From contig NZ_OBEA01000001.1 of assembly GCF_900215355.1 (NCBI RefSeq), positions 496,001 through 560,000 on the forward strand: DNA of 64,000 bases. The letters are read 5' to 3'. Made by a program: the position numbers and the translations under genes. The notes beneath the pieces are model-generated. The model searched no databases and was not told the origin of the DNA. It saw only the letters and a program-made list of their open reading frames with translations. Position 1 is the first letter of the stretch; each line of letters starts with the position of its first letter. This DNA comes from Pseudooceanicola antarcticus (GTDB lineage: Bacteria > Pseudomonadota > Alphaproteobacteria > Rhodobacterales > Rhodobacteraceae). Positions 1 to 8,689 of this stretch are shown in pieces.

Positions 1-346
1 TGAAATCTCGAACGATTACAGGCAGTTCGTGCAGTTGCGCCCGCTGCGAGGCGCGCCAGCGGCGTTCACCGGCGACGATCTCGAACTTGCCCTCCACACC
101 GGGCTTCGGACGCACGATCAGCGGCTGAATCACGCCCTTTTCACGGATCGAGGCTGTCAGCTCGTCCAGCTGGCCCTCGGTGAAGGTGCGGCGCGGCTGA
201 TCGGGGTTCGGGACCACGTTCTCGATCGGCACCATCATGTCGGGACGGCGCCCCGACCCGCCGGTGGCGGCTGCGGGCTGTTCCTGAACATCTGCCATGA
301 GGGCCGACAATCCGCGGCCAAGACCACGGGTTTTCTTCTTGTCCAT
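1..346 (-). CDS. parB: Chromosome partitioning protein ParB (5' part, cut by window edge)
   Basis: This is the N-terminal 115 residues of ParB, the CTP-dependent clamp that loads at parS and works with ParA to segregate the origin. The start reads MDKKKTRGLGRGLSALMADV, the RGLGRGL motif typical of chromosomal ParB and the ParA-contacting tail. It is followed by the ParB/Srx domain with PNPDQPRRTF near residue 47, the IREKGVIQPLIV segment and the nucleotide-binding GERRWRA motif near residue 94. AGGAGA precedes the ATG at a good spacing. The gene begins 17 bp after parA stops, so the two form one operon. The DNA-binding helix-turn-helix and C-terminal dimer domain lie outside the window. Identification is secure. 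Confidence 0.96.
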   Translation of the reverse strand, partial: MDKKKTRGLGRGLSALMADVQEQPAAATGGSGRRPDMMVPIENVVPNPDQPRRTFTEGQLDELTASIREKGVIQPLIVRPKPGVEGKFEIVAGERRWRASQRAQLHELPVIVRDF

Positions 347-363
347 GCTGCTCTCCTGTCGCC

Positions 364-1173
364 TCAGGCGGCGAGTGCTTCGTATTTCTTCAGGATTTCG
401 ATGGCCAGGTCACGATAGGCCTTGGCCCCTTTCGAGGCCGTATCGAACTCCAGCACCGGAACCGAGAAGGACGGCGCCTCGGAAACGCGGACGTTTCGCG
501 GAATGATCGTGTTGAAGACCAGCTCGCCCAGGTTCTCGCGCGCATCATCCTCGACCTGCTGAGAGAGGTTGTTGCGGCTGTCGTACATGGTCAGCACGAT
601 GCCCTCGATCCGCAGATCCGGATTGGCGCTCTGGCGGACCTCGCGGATGGTCAGCATCAGCTGCGACAGGCCTTCCAGGGCGAAAAATTCGCTCTGCAGC
701 GGCACCAGCACGGAATGCGAGGCCACCATGGCGTTGACGGTCAGCAGGTTCAGCGACGGCGGGCAGTCGATCAGGACGAAATCATACTCGAATTTGTCCA
801 TAGCGGGCTGGCGCAGCGCGTCATGCAGCAGGAAAGAGCGTTTTTCGTTGGAAATCAGCTCGATATCCGCCGAGGACAGGTCGACCGTGGCGGGCACGAT
901 GTCCAGGTTCTCGATCTGGCTGCGCATGATGATCTGGTCGAGCGGTGCATCGTCCAGCATCAGCTCGTAAGTGGTGTTTTCGCGGTCCTCGGGCTCGATC
1001 CCAAGCCCGGTAGAGGCATTGCCCTGCGGGTCGAAGTCGATCAGCAGCACACGGCAGCCCTGCTCGACCAGCGCGGCACCAAGGTTGATCGCGGTGGTGG
1101 TCTTGCCCACACCGCCCTTCTGGTTCGCAATGGCGACGATCCGCGGCCCCTGTGCCGAGAGCAGGTTAGACAC
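364..1173 (-). CDS. parA: Chromosome partitioning ATPase ParA
   Basis: A ParA/Soj-type ATPase of 269 residues that forms an ATP-dependent gradient on the nucleoid and moves ParB-parS complexes. The deviant Walker A motif KGGVGKTT is at residues 19-26. The Walker B region reads DFVLIDCPPSL near residue 130, and LIDFDPQGNAS near residue 44 is also typical. The length fits the chromosomal, helix-turn-helix-lacking class, as opposed to the longer plasmid ParA proteins. The start is a GTG that overlaps the end of rsmG by 8 bp, so translation is probably coupled. The order mnmE-mnmG-rsmG-parA-parB is the ancestral bacterial origin cluster. Confidence 0.97.
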   Translation of the reverse strand: MSNLLSAQGPRIVAIANQKGGVGKTTTAINLGAALVEQGCRVLLIDFDPQGNASTGLGIEPEDRENTTYELMLDDAPLDQIIMRSQIENLDIVPATVDLSSADIELISNEKRSFLLHDALRQPAMDKFEYDFVLIDCPPSLNLLTVNAMVASHSVLVPLQSEFFALEGLSQLMLTIREVRQSANPDLRIEGIVLTMYDSRNNLSQQVEDDARENLGELVFNTIIPRNVRVSEAPSFSVPVLEFDTASKGAKAYRDLAIEILKKYEALAA

Positions 1174-1777
1174 GTTCGATTCCTCCGATTTTCAGGATCA
1201 CAGCCTCTGACTCGGTTGTACTCGGCACGGGTTCGCAGTGAAAGCGCCAATGGGCCTCGGCGGCGGTAACTTCCTGTTTCCACCGCGCGCCCTTTGGCAA
1301 AAGGGCAACGCCTTCGGGCTTCAGGTGCCGTTCTGCAAATCCAAGCAGCAGATCCAGGCTGGCCAGCGCCCGCGCAGAGAGCACATCCGCCCCCTGGGGC
1401 TCTGCGGATTCGATCCTCTGGGCCAGAATCGCCGGTTTCATCCCGCATTCCCGCGCCACCTGGCGCAAGAAAGCGCATTTGCGCTGATCCGATTCGATCA
1501 ACGTAAAGCGTGCCTCAGGGCGGGTTTCCGCCGCGAGGATCGCCACCACCAGGCCGGGGAAACCCCCGCCGCTGCCCAGGTCGACCCAATGGGCAAAAGC
1601 CGGCGCCTGGTCCAGAACCTGGGTGGAATCCAGCAGATGACGCGTCCAAAGCTCTGGAATCGTGGACTTCGAGACCAGGTTGATCTTCGGATTCCACTTC
1701 TCAAGCAGCGCGGCGTAGGTCTCCAGCCGCTCGAATGTTTCACGTGAAACATTGGCGGCGAGTATTTCCCGGCTCAC
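1166..1777 (-). CDS. rsmG: 16S rRNA (guanine-N7)-methyltransferase RsmG (GidB)
   Basis: A 203-residue class I SAM methyltransferase that makes m7G527 of 16S rRNA; loss of the family gives low-level streptomycin resistance. The SAM-binding loop [10 protein letters not shown] is at residues 66-75, and [10 protein letters not shown] near residue 27 is the family signature. The GTG start overlaps the mnmG stop codon as GTGA, indicating translational coupling. Codons 9-15 (NVSRETF) are dictated by a perfect parS palindrome embedded in the reading frame, so this stretch is under dual selection. An ATG on the same strand at 1752 is in another frame and is not used. Confidence 0.96.
   Translation of the reverse strand: MSREILAANVSRETFERLETYAALLEKWNPKINLVSKSTIPELWTRHLLDSTQVLDQAPAFAHWVDLGSGGGFPGLVVAILAAETRPEARFTLIESDQRKCAFLRQVARECGMKPAILAQRIESAEPQGADVLSARALASLDLLLGFAERHLKPEGVALLPKGARWKQEVTAAEAHWRFHCEPVPSTTESEAVILKIGGIERV
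1736..1751. promoter_or_regulatory. parS: parS centromere site 1 (inside rsmG)
   Basis: TGTTTCACGTGAAACA matches the universal ParB-binding parS consensus perfectly. The palindrome extends to 20 bp (1734-1753). It lies within the rsmG coding sequence about 1.4 kb from parB and 5 kb from the origin candidate, the usual place for a ParB nucleation site. Confidence 0.93.
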
Positions 1778-3651
1778 GCGGATTTTTCCTTTTGATCGCG
1801 GTTGATACGCGACAGGATCAGCGCCAGAGCCGCGGGGGTCATGCCTTCGATCCGCCCGGCCTGGGCCAGGTTCGACGGCCGGATGCGCAGCAGCTTCGAC
1901 TTAAGCTCGTTTGACAGCCCGTCGAGCCGGTCGTAGTCGAAATCACCGGGAATGCCGCGCGCCTCGTCCTTCTGCAGCGCCTGGGCATCGTTCTGCTGGC
2001 GCTGGATATAGGTGGCGTAGAGCGCATCGCGGCGCAGCTGGACCTGTGTTTCATCGTCGAGATCCGCCAGAGCAGGCGCCAGGGGCACAAGATCTGCCAC
2101 TGAAGTCTCGGGGAACGCCAAGACCTGGTAGAGCGTGCGCTGCTTGCCGTCTTCACCGACGCGGATACCGGCGGTGTTCAGCTGCTTCGGGGTCACCGTT
2201 GTGGCGTCGAGGATCGCCCGCCCTGCCCCGATCCGCTCCATCTTAGCGTCGAAGGCGGCGCGGCGGGTGTCGCCAACGAGGCCCGCTTCGATCCCCTTGG
2301 GGGTCAGGCGCTGGTCCGCGTTGTCGGCGCGCAGCGACAGCCGGTATTCGGCGCGCGAGGTGAACATGCGGTAGGGTTCCGACACGCCACGGGTCGTCAG
2401 GTCGTCGACCATGACGCCGATATAGCTGTCTGTGCGGCTGAAGATCACCGGATCCTGGCCCATGGCCTCTTTCGCGGCGTTCAGACCGGCAACCAGACCC
2501 TGGGCGGCGGCCTCTTCATAGCCCGTCGTACCGTTGATCTGGCCCGCCAGGTACAGCCCCGGCACGTCGCGCAGCGCAAGGCGCATGTCCAGCGCACGCG
2601 GATCGACGTAATCGTACTCGATGGCATAGCCGGGCTGCAGGATCTCGACCTGTTCCAACCCTTTCATCGAGCGCACGTAGTCGTGCTGCACATCCTCGGG
2701 CAGAGAGGTTGAGATTCCGTTGGGATAGACCGTGTCATCCCCCAGCCCCTCAGGCTCGAGGAATACCTGATGGCTCTCCTTGTCGGCGAAACGCACCACC
2801 TTGTCCTCGATCGAGGGGCAATAGCGCGGCCCTACCCCGTCGATATGGCCACCATACATGGCGGAGCGAGAGAGATTCTCGCGGATAATGTCGTGGGTCT
2901 TTGTGTTGGTATGGGTGATACCGCAGCTCACCTGGCGCAGGTTCAGCCCCTTGGACAGGAACGAGAACAGCACAGGCTCATCGTCGCCCGGTTGCTCTTC
3001 CAGGATATCCCAGTTGATTGTCTTGCCGTTCAGCCGCGGCGGGGTGCCCGTCTTCAGCCGGCCAAGGGGCAGGCCGAAGCCATCCATCCGCTCGCCCAGC
3101 TTGTTGGCGGCATTGTCGCCCATGCGACCGCCCGCGTAAGAGACATCTCCGATATGGATCAAGCCGCGCAGGAAGGTGCCGGTGGTCAGCACCACGGCCT
3201 TCGCATGCACTTCAGAGCCATCGGCCAGCACGATCCCGGCCACGCGGTCGCCCTGCATGATGAAATCGGTGACTTCTCCGGTCAGCACCTCAAGGCCGGG
3301 GCAGCTGGTCATCTCGCGCAGCATCTCGGCACGGTAGACGGCGCGGTCGGCCTGGGCGCGCGGGCCTTGCACGGCAGGGCCCTTGCGGCGGTTCAGCAGG
3401 CGGAACTGGATGCCGGCCAGGTCGGCAACGCGGCCCATGACCCCATCCAGCGCATCGATCTCGCGCACCAGGTGGCCTTTGCCAAGGCCCCCGATCGCCG
3501 GATTGCAGGACATCACGCCGATGCCCTCCATCTTCAGGGTGACCAGCGCAGTGCGGGCCCCTGCCCGCGCCGCCGCATGTGCGGCATCGCAACCGGCATG
3601 ACCACCGCCAACGACGACAACATCAAACTCAGATTGTTTCACGTGAAACAT
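1774..3651 (-). CDS. mnmG: tRNA uridine-5-carboxymethylaminomethyl modification enzyme MnmG (GidA)
   Basis: The 625-residue FAD protein that, with MnmE, installs the carboxymethylaminomethyl group at U34 of certain tRNAs. The FAD-binding motif [14 protein letters not shown] is at residues 11-24. [20 protein letters not shown] near residue 43 and [20 protein letters not shown] near residue 430 are family signatures. The C-terminal helical domain that contacts MnmE is complete. The first codons (MFHVKQ) are formed by a parS palindrome that covers the start codon. No good Shine-Dalgarno sequence is visible, because the region upstream is the mnmE stop codon 3 bp away; coupling to mnmE may supply ribosomes. 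Confidence 0.97.
   Translation of the reverse strand: MFHVKQSEFDVVVVGGGHAGCDAAHAAARAGARTALVTLKMEGIGVMSCNPAIGGLGKGHLVREIDALDGVMGRVADLAGIQFRLLNRRKGPAVQGPRAQADRAVYRAEMLREMTSCPGLEVLTGEVTDFIMQGDRVAGIVLADGSEVHAKAVVLTTGTFLRGLIHIGDVSYAGGRMGDNAANKLGERMDGFGLPLGRLKTGTPPRLNGKTINWDILEEQPGDDEPVLFSFLSKGLNLRQVSCGITHTNTKTHDIIRENLSRSAMYGGHIDGVGPRYCPSIEDKVVRFADKESHQVFLEPEGLGDDTVYPNGISTSLPEDVQHDYVRSMKGLEQVEILQPGYAIEYDYVDPRALDMRLALRDVPGLYLAGQINGTTGYEEAAAQGLVAGLNAAKEAMGQDPVIFSRTDSYIGVMVDDLTTRGVSEPYRMFTSRAEYRLSLRADNADQRLTPKGIEAGLVGDTRRAAFDAKMERIGAGRAILDATTVTPKQLNTAGIRVGEDGKQRTLYQVLAFPETSVADLVPLAPALADLDDETQVQLRRDALYATYIQRQQNDAQALQKDEARGIPGDFDYDRLDGLSNELKSKLLRIRPSNLAQAGRIEGMTPAALALILSRINRDQKEKSA
3635..3650. promoter_or_regulatory. 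parS: parS centromere site 2 (across the mnmG start codon)
   Basis: A second perfect TGTTTCACGTGAAACA. Its last two bases form part of the mnmG start codon (3649-3651), and the rest encodes residues 2-5 of MnmG. It sits 1.9 kb from site 1. Confidence 0.93.
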
Positions 3652-3654
3652 CCC

Positions 3655-4938
3655 TCACTTGCCGATGCAGAAGGACGAGAAGATCTCGTCCAGCAGGTTT
3701 TCGACGTCCACGATGCCTACCAGAGAATCGAGCGCCCGAATAGCCGAGCGCAGTTCTTCGGCGATCAGGTCCTCGGTGTAAACGGGATTCGCCAGCATCT
3801 CGCGCGCCTGTGAAAGGTCACCAAGGGCGCGCAGGATGGCAAGGCGGTGGCGTTCGCGGGTGGCGGTGGCGACCAGGCTGGTGCGTTCGGCGAAATAGGT
3901 GCTGAGGCGAGAGATCAGCTGATCGACCCCCTGCCCCGTGGCGCCGCTGATTCCCTGCGGATCGCCGGTCTCATCGGCCTTGCCGCGCAGCACGATATCC
4001 TCGGGGCGCAGCTCGATCCGTGGTGCTTCCTCTCCGGGTTCCAGCAGGTAGATGCGCAGGTCCGACAGCTCGGCCCGTTCACGGGCGCGAGCGATGCCGA
4101 TGGCTTCGACCTCGTCTTCGGTTTCGCGCAGCCCGGCGGTGTCCAGCAGCGTCACCGGCAGGCCGCGCAGGTCCATGCGCACCTCGATCACGTCGCGGGT
4201 GGTGCCGGCGACATTCGAGGTGATGGCCGCCTCGCGCCCGGCGAGGAAGTTCAGCAGAGTGGATTTCCCGGCATTGGGCGCGCCAAGGATGGCAACCTCG
4301 AAACCCTGGCGAACCCGCTCGGCGACCTCTGCCCCCCTGGCCTGGGCCTCGAGTGACGTCGAAACCCCGTCCAGCAGCTCGATCACCTCGGGGCGCACAT
4401 CGATGGGCACCTCTTCATCGGCGAAGTCGATCACAGCTTCCAGCAGCGCCGCGGCGCGGATCAGGTCACGGCGCCAGCCCTGCACCACCTCGCCCAGCTT
4501 GCCCGAGAAGACCCGCTGCGCCTGGCGGCGCTGTGCCTCGGTCTCGGAATCGATGAGGTCGGCAAGCCCTTCCACCTGCGCCAGGTCCATCTTGGAGTTC
4601 TCGAGAGCGCGGCGGGTGAACTCCCCCGGCTCGGCCATGCGCAGCCCGTCGACCTCGCCCAGGATACGCAGCGTCGAGGCGACGATGGCGGGCGAGCCGT
4701 GCAGATGCAGCTCCACCACGTCCTCGCCGGTGAAACTGGCAGGACCGGCGAAGGCCAGCAGCAGCGCCTGGTCCAGCACCTCGTCCCCGTCGCGCAGCAG
4801 GCGCAGGGCCGCCGCGCGCGGTTCGGGCGCTGTCAGGCCGAAACGCGCAAGGGCCGGGAATGCTCCCGGCCCTGAGATCCTGATGACGGAGACGCCTGCC
4901 CGGCCGGGGGCCGAAGCAAGCGCAAAGATCGTGTCCAT
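3655..4938 (-). CDS. mnmE: tRNA modification GTPase MnmE (TrmE)
   Basis: A potassium-activated GTPase and partner of MnmG in U34 tRNA modification; 427 residues, slightly short for the family. It has the N-terminal formyl-THF-binding domain ([13 protein letters not shown] near residue 12), the helical domain and an inserted G domain. G1 is GAPNAGKST at 219-227, the switch I threonines are in GTTRDV near 245, and G3 is DTAG at 266-269. The invariant C-terminal FCIGK (423-427), with the catalytic cysteine, is present. The gene starts 8 bp after rho ends and stops 3 bp before mnmG, so all are probably co-transcribed. Confidence 0.97.
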   Translation of the reverse strand: MDTIFALASAPGRAGVSVIRISGPGAFPALARFGLTAPEPRAAALRLLRDGDEVLDQALLLAFAGPASFTGEDVVELHLHGSPAIVASTLRILGEVDGLRMAEPGEFTRRALENSKMDLAQVEGLADLIDSETEAQRRQAQRVFSGKLGEVVQGWRRDLIRAAALLEAVIDFADEEVPIDVRPEVIELLDGVSTSLEAQARGAEVAERVRQGFEVAILGAPNAGKSTLLNFLAGREAAITSNVAGTTRDVIEVRMDLRGLPVTLLDTAGLRETEDEVEAIGIARARERAELSDLRIYLLEPGEEAPRIELRPEDIVLRGKADETGDPQGISGATGQGVDQLISRLSTYFAERTSLVATATRERHRLAILRALGDLSQAREMLANPVYTEDLIAEELRSAIRALDSLVGIVDVENLLDEIFSSFCIGK

Positions 4939-4945
4939 TGGACCC

Positions 4946-6217
4946 TCAGGTGTTCATCGAATCGAAGAATTCGGAGTTGGTCTTGGTCTGCTTCAGCTTC
5001 GAGATCAGGAACTCGATGGCATCGGTGGTGCCCATCGGGTTCAGGATGCGGCGCAGCACGAAGGTCTTCTGCAGGTCCACCTTGTCGACCAGCAGATCCT
5101 CTTTCCGGGTGCCGGACTTGAGGATGTCCATCGCCGGGTAGACGCGCTTGTCCGCGATCTTGCGATCCAGGACGATTTCGCTGTTACCCGTGCCCTTGAA
5201 TTCTTCGAAGATCACTTCGTCCATGCGCGAGCCGGTGTCGATCAGCGCGGTGGCGATGATGGTGAGCGAGCCACCCTCTTCGATGTTCCGCGCTGCGCCG
5301 AAGAAGCGCTTCGGACGCTGCAGGGCGTTGGCGTCGACACCGCCGGTCAGCACCTTGCCCGAAGAGGGCACGACGGTGTTGAAGGCACGACCAAGTCTTG
5401 TGATCGAATCGAGAAGGATCACCACATCTCGTTTGTGCTCGACCAGGCGCTTGGCCTTTTCGATGACCATTTCCGACACGGCCACGTGGCGCGTCGCGGG
5501 TTCGTCGAAGGTCGAGGAGATCACCTCGCCCTTCACCGAACGCTGCATGTCGGTCACTTCTTCCGGGCGTTCGTCGATCAGCAGGACGATCAGGTAGCAC
5601 TCGGGGTGGTTCTTCTCGATCGAGGCGGCGATGTTCTGCAGCAGCACCGTCTTACCCGTCCGCGGCGGCGCGACGATCAGCGAACGCTGGCCCTTGCCGA
5701 TCGGAGAGACCAGGTCGATGATCCGGGCCGAGCGGTCCTTGATGGTGGGGTCCTCGACCTCCATCTTCAGGCGCTCATCGGGATAGAGCGGGGTCAGGTT
5801 GTCGAAGGCGATCTTGTGCTTCGCCTTCTCGGGTTCCTGGAAGTTGATCGAGCTGACGGTGGTCAGGGCGAAGTAACGCTCGTTGTCGTCGGGCGCCTTC
5901 ATCAGGCCTTCGACCGTGTCGCCGGTGCGCAGCGAGAACTGGCGGATCATGTCGGGCGAGACGTAGATGTCATCGGGACCCGGCAGGTAGTTGGCTTCCG
6001 GCGAGCGCAGGAAGCCAAAGCCGTCCTGAAGCACTTCCAGCACGCCATCGCCGCCGACCTGCCAATCGTCATCGGCCAGTTCGCGCAGGATCTGGAACAT
6101 CATCTCGCCCTTGCGCATGGTCGAGGCGTTCTCGATCTCGAGCTCCTCTGCCATGGCCAGCAGATCCTTCGGGCTCTTGGCCTTGAGATCGGAAAGGTTC
6201 AGACGGTTCTCTGTCAT
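4946..6217 (-). CDS. rho: Transcription termination factor Rho
   Basis: The hexameric RNA-dependent ATPase that terminates transcription of untranslated RNA; 423 residues, the standard length. It has the N-terminal Rho_N helices ([19 protein letters not shown]), the cold-shock-like primary RNA-binding domain ([16 protein letters not shown] near residue 58), Walker A APPRTGKT at 183-190, and the Q-loop and R-loop region around [20 protein letters not shown]. It is the upstream member of the leftward rho-mnmE-mnmG-rsmG-parA-parB series. The 161 bp between its start and hemJ probably holds its promoter, although I could not assign one; autogenous attenuation in this leader is common for the family. 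Confidence 0.97.
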   Translation of the reverse strand: MTENRLNLSDLKAKSPKDLLAMAEELEIENASTMRKGEMMFQILRELADDDWQVGGDGVLEVLQDGFGFLRSPEANYLPGPDDIYVSPDMIRQFSLRTGDTVEGLMKAPDDNERYFALTTVSSINFQEPEKAKHKIAFDNLTPLYPDERLKMEVEDPTIKDRSARIIDLVSPIGKGQRSLIVAPPRTGKTVLLQNIAASIEKNHPECYLIVLLIDERPEEVTDMQRSVKGEVISSTFDEPATRHVAVSEMVIEKAKRLVEHKRDVVILLDSITRLGRAFNTVVPSSGKVLTGGVDANALQRPKRFFGAARNIEEGGSLTIIATALIDTGSRMDEVIFEEFKGTGNSEIVLDRKIADKRVYPAMDILKSGTRKEDLLVDKVDLQKTFVLRRILNPMGTTDAIEFLISKLKQTKTNSEFFDSMNT

Positions 6218-6378
6218 GAAAATAGGGTCCTTCGTCCGGCCCCTCGGGGGGCACGCGGTACGGTATCTGTCTGGAGAATGGACTCACCCGGACGGGCGGC
6301 TTGGCTCGCTAGATAGGGACTCGTTTCACGCGAGTCAACGAAATCACGCTTTCTCTGCCCCTGAGCGTCGTTTCGGCC

Positions 6379-6825
6379 TCAGAACTTCACCACCACCGAG
6401 GCGACGATGACGACCATCAGCAGGGTCGGCACCTCGTTCATCATCCGGTAGGTGCGGCCGGTCCTGGTGTTCTGCCCGGCGGCGAAATCCTTGCGCCGTT
6501 TCGCCAGCCATTGATGGAAAACCGTCATGGCGATGACAGAGGCCCCCTTGGTCCAGGGCCAGACATCGCTCCAGACCACGATTCCAGGCGTCAGGAGAAG
6601 CATGATGCCGAAAACCCAGGTGGCGATCATGGCCGGGTTCATGATGCCCCTCAGCAGCCGCCTTTCCATGGTCTGGAACATCTCGTCCGTCTTCGGATCG
6701 GTCACCTGCTCTGCGTGATAGACGAAGAGACGGGGCAGATAGAAGATTCCGGCCATCCAGGAGATCACCGAGACGATGTGCAGGACCAGTGTCCAGGGAT
6801 AGGCGAGGGCAAGTAGGTCGAACAT
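6379..6825 (-). CDS. hemJ: HemJ-type protoporphyrinogen IX oxidase (small membrane protein)
   Basis: A 148-residue membrane protein of the HemJ/UPF0093 family, which oxidises protoporphyrinogen IX to protoporphyrin IX in heme synthesis where HemY or HemG oxidases are absent. There are four hydrophobic helices. The family signature includes LHIVSVISWMAGIFYLPRLF near residue 15, with a conserved histidine, and a later MNPAMIATWVFG segment. The frame is open for a further 116 codons upstream, but the ATG at 6825 with GGAG about 10 nt before it gives the canonical family start, and the extension would run through the origin. Note that the gene called hemY at 56 kb is an unrelated TPR protein, so HemJ is the likely oxidase. 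Confidence 0.9.
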   Translation of the reverse strand: MFDLLALAYPWTLVLHIVSVISWMAGIFYLPRLFVYHAEQVTDPKTDEMFQTMERRLLRGIMNPAMIATWVFGIMLLLTPGIVVWSDVWPWTKGASVIAMTVFHQWLAKRRKDFAAGQNTRTGRTYRMMNEVPTLLMVVIVASVVVKF

Positions 6826-6853
6826 CCGGGAACTCCGCTGAGACCCTACCCCT

Positions 6854-6897
6854 CTATCAATTAAATAAAAGAAATAGAAAGATTGTTGTTTGATGTA
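6854..6897. other. A+T-rich tract, candidate DNA-unwinding element of oriC
   Basis: About four fifths A+T in a genome near 65% G+C. It runs from the end of a pyrimidine-rich stretch to just before the first DnaA-box-like motif. An IHF-like motif lies within it (6855-6867). Its edge position relative to the boxes is typical of an unwinding element. Confidence 0.55.
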
Positions 6898-6911
6898 GGC
6901 AGCTCTCTCCC

Positions 6912-6920
6912 TGTGGATTA
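6912..6920 (-). promoter_or_regulatory. DnaA box, one mismatch
   Basis: TGTGGATTA on the plus strand, reading TAATCCACA on the minus strand, differs from TTATCCACA at one position. It flanks the A+T-rich tract. Confidence 0.6.
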
Positions 6921-6937
6921 TCGAATCCTCCACCGAC

Positions 6938-6946
6938 TTATCCCCA
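6938..6946 (+). promoter_or_regulatory. DnaA box, one mismatch
   Basis: TTATCCCCA differs from TTATCCACA at one position. A reversed weaker box (TGTGAATAT, 6947-6955) follows directly, making a back-to-back pair. Confidence 0.6.
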
Positions 6947-7251
6947 TGTGAATATCTCTGGGACGAATCGGGAGCGAATCGGTGATAACTTCGCGCCAGA
7001 TTCCGAAAGTTCTTCGATTCCAGCGGTTTGGTCCGGGAAAATCCTGTGTGTAAGTGACTCCGCCCTGTGGGGATCGAATCCGGGGAATCCGGTGGGTCCG
7101 CGTTTTCCCGGTTTTCCTTATCCCTCGGTGGGAGTCTTTCTAACTGCTGTGCGGGACTCGGGGGGATACGCACAGCCCTTGCCGGGGACTTGCGTCAAGC
7201 CGTGATTTTTCCCAGAAGTATCGGCAAGTCATCATCCTGTTCTGCACTGAT

Positions 7252-7260
7252 TTATCCACA
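7252..7260 (+). promoter_or_regulatory. Perfect DnaA box at the maf start codon
   Basis: TTATCCACA is an exact high-affinity DnaA box. Its last base is the first base of the maf start codon, so DnaA bound here could also affect maf expression. Confidence 0.85.
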
Positions 7261-7859
7261 TGCCCGCTTCCATCCTCCTTGCCTCCGGTTCCGAAATCCG
7301 GGCAGAGCTCCTGCGGCGCGCCGCCGTGCCCTTCGAGGTGCAGAAAGCGCGCGTCGATGAAGAGGCGATCCAGCAGGCCCTTCTGGCCGAGGGGGAAAGC
7401 CCGCGCGACATCGCCGATGCCCTGGCAGAGGCGAAGGCCGCGAAGGTGGGTCGCAAGCATCCCGAGAGCTTCGTCATCGGCTGCGATCAGACCTGTGATA
7501 TCGAAGGCCAGCTCCTGGGAAAGCCCGAAAGCCCCGACGCCGCGCGGGAACAGATCATGTTGCTGGCCGGGCGCAGCCACAAGCTGCACTCGGCCGCGGT
7601 CATCTTTCACAAGGGCAAGCCGGTCTGGCGCAAGCTCTCGACCGTGAAGCTGACCATGCGCATCCCCTCGCCCGAATATCTTGACGATTACATCACCCGG
7701 AACTGGCCCGAAATCGGCTGGTCCTGCGGCGCCTACCAGCTGGAAGCCGAGGGCGCGCGGCTGATGACCAGGGTCGAGGGCGATTACTTCGCCGTCCTGG
7801 GTCTGCCGCTGCTGGAAATCCTGGACTACCTGGCGCTGAGAGGAGCCATTGCCTCATGA
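7260..7859 (+). CDS. maf: Maf-like nucleoside triphosphate pyrophosphatase
   Basis: A 199-residue Maf/Ham1-fold house-cleaning enzyme that hydrolyses non-canonical or modified nucleoside triphosphates to monophosphates. The N-terminal ILLASGSEIRAELLRR (residues 4-19) is the Maf signature, here with GSEIR where SxSPRR is more usual. GCDQTCDIEGQLLGKP near residue 74 holds the metal-binding acid. The family is linked to division and the origin region in many bacteria. It starts at the edge of oriC and overlaps aroE by ATGA, and it heads the maf-aroE-coaE-dnaQ operon. No Shine-Dalgarno sequence is obvious, so an internal start is possible but would cut the motif. Confidence 0.9.
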   Translation: MPASILLASGSEIRAELLRRAAVPFEVQKARVDEEAIQQALLAEGESPRDIADALAEAKAAKVGRKHPESFVIGCDQTCDIEGQLLGKPESPDAAREQIMLLAGRSHKLHSAAVIFHKGKPVWRKLSTVKLTMRIPSPEYLDDYITRNWPEIGWSCGAYQLEAEGARLMTRVEGDYFAVLGLPLLEILDYLALRGAIAS

Positions 7860-8689
7860 GCCTCGACAATATCCCCCTGGCCGGTGTCATCGGTCGCCCC
7901 ATCGTTCATTCCAAGTCGCCGCAACTGCATGGCCACTGGCTGAAGACCATGGGTCTGCCGGGGCGCTATATCCCCATGGAAGTGGCGCCCGAGGATCTGG
8001 AACAGGTGCTGCGCGCCCTGCCCAAGGCCGGTTTCGTCGGCGTCAACATCACCATTCCGCACAAGGAAGCGGTGCTTGAGATCGCCGACCTCGTGACCGA
8101 TCGCGCGACGCTGATCGGGGCTGCCAATACCCTGATCTTCCGCGCCGACGGCAAGATTCATGCCGACAATACAGATGGTTACGGCTTCATCGAGAACCTG
8201 CGCCAGAATGCGCCCGGCTGGGACCCGAAGTCCGGCCCCGCCGCGCTTCTGGGCGCGGGTGGTGCGGCGCGGGCCGTCATCACCTCGCTGCTCGAGGCCG
8301 GCGTGCCCGAGATCTTCATCTCGAACCGCACCCGGTCCCGCGCCGAGGCGCTGCACAATGAATTCGGCCGCCGCCTGACCGTCGTCGAATGGGTCCAGGC
8401 CGGCAACATGATCGAGGACGCGGCGACCGTGGTGAACACCACCTCTCTCGGCATGCTGGGCAAGCCCGAGCTGCGGGTGCCGCTGGACGGTCTGCGGCGT
8501 GGCCAGGTGGTGACCGATCTGGTCTACAATCCCCTGCAGACCCCCCTTCTCGCCGCCGCCGAAGCCGCGGGGGCGACGACGGTCGACGGACTGGGCATGT
8601 TGCTGCACCAGGCCGTGCCCGGTTTCGAGCGCTGGTTCGGCAAACGCCCCGAAGTCACCGAAGAGGCCCGCGCGGCAGCCCTGGCATGA
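7856..8689 (+). CDS. aroE: Shikimate dehydrogenase (NADP+)
   Basis: The 277-residue enzyme that reduces 3-dehydroshikimate to shikimate in aromatic amino acid synthesis. The substrate site SKSPQLHG starts at residue 19. NITIPHKE carries the catalytic lysine near residue 67, NTDGYG the paired aspartate near residue 104, and LLGAGGAARAV starts the NADP-binding fold near residue 126. The length is normal. It overlaps maf by 4 bp (ATGA) and coaE by 4 bp, so the genes are translationally coupled. Confidence 0.96.
   Translation: MSLDNIPLAGVIGRPIVHSKSPQLHGHWLKTMGLPGRYIPMEVAPEDLEQVLRALPKAGFVGVNITIPHKEAVLEIADLVTDRATLIGAANTLIFRADGKIHADNTDGYGFIENLRQNAPGWDPKSGPAALLGAGGAARAVITSLLEAGVPEIFISNRTRSRAEALHNEFGRRLTVVEWVQAGNMIEDAATVVNTTSLGMLGKPELRVPLDGLRRGQVVTDLVYNPLQTPLLAAAEAAGATTVDGLGMLLHQAVPGFERWFGKRPEVTEEARAAALA

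Larger units (their letters stand above)
6826..7260. other. oriC: Probable chromosomal replication origin (oriC)
   Basis: This 434-bp gene-free gap separates the leftward hemJ-rho-par block from the rightward maf-aroE-coaE-dnaQ block. It contains one perfect DnaA box (7252-7260), two one-mismatch boxes (6938-6946; 6912-6920 reversed) and a weaker one (6947-6955 reversed). An A+T-rich tract at 6854-6897, suited to unwinding, lies at the hemJ end. Ten GANTC sites fall between 6923 and 7159, against fewer than one expected by composition. TATCAATTAAATA at 6855-6867 is one base from an IHF consensus. In Caulobacter the origin also lies just upstream of maf. The assignment is by synteny and motif content, not experiment. 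Confidence 0.85.

Noticed and set aside
7066-7074. TGTGGGGAT and TTATCCCTC (7118-7126) as DnaA boxes
   Set aside because: Each has three mismatches to TTATCCACA, at the level of chance.
6826-7173. N-terminal extension of the hemJ reading frame through the origin
   Set aside because: The extra 116 residues do not resemble HemJ, and a ribosome site supports the internal ATG at 6825.
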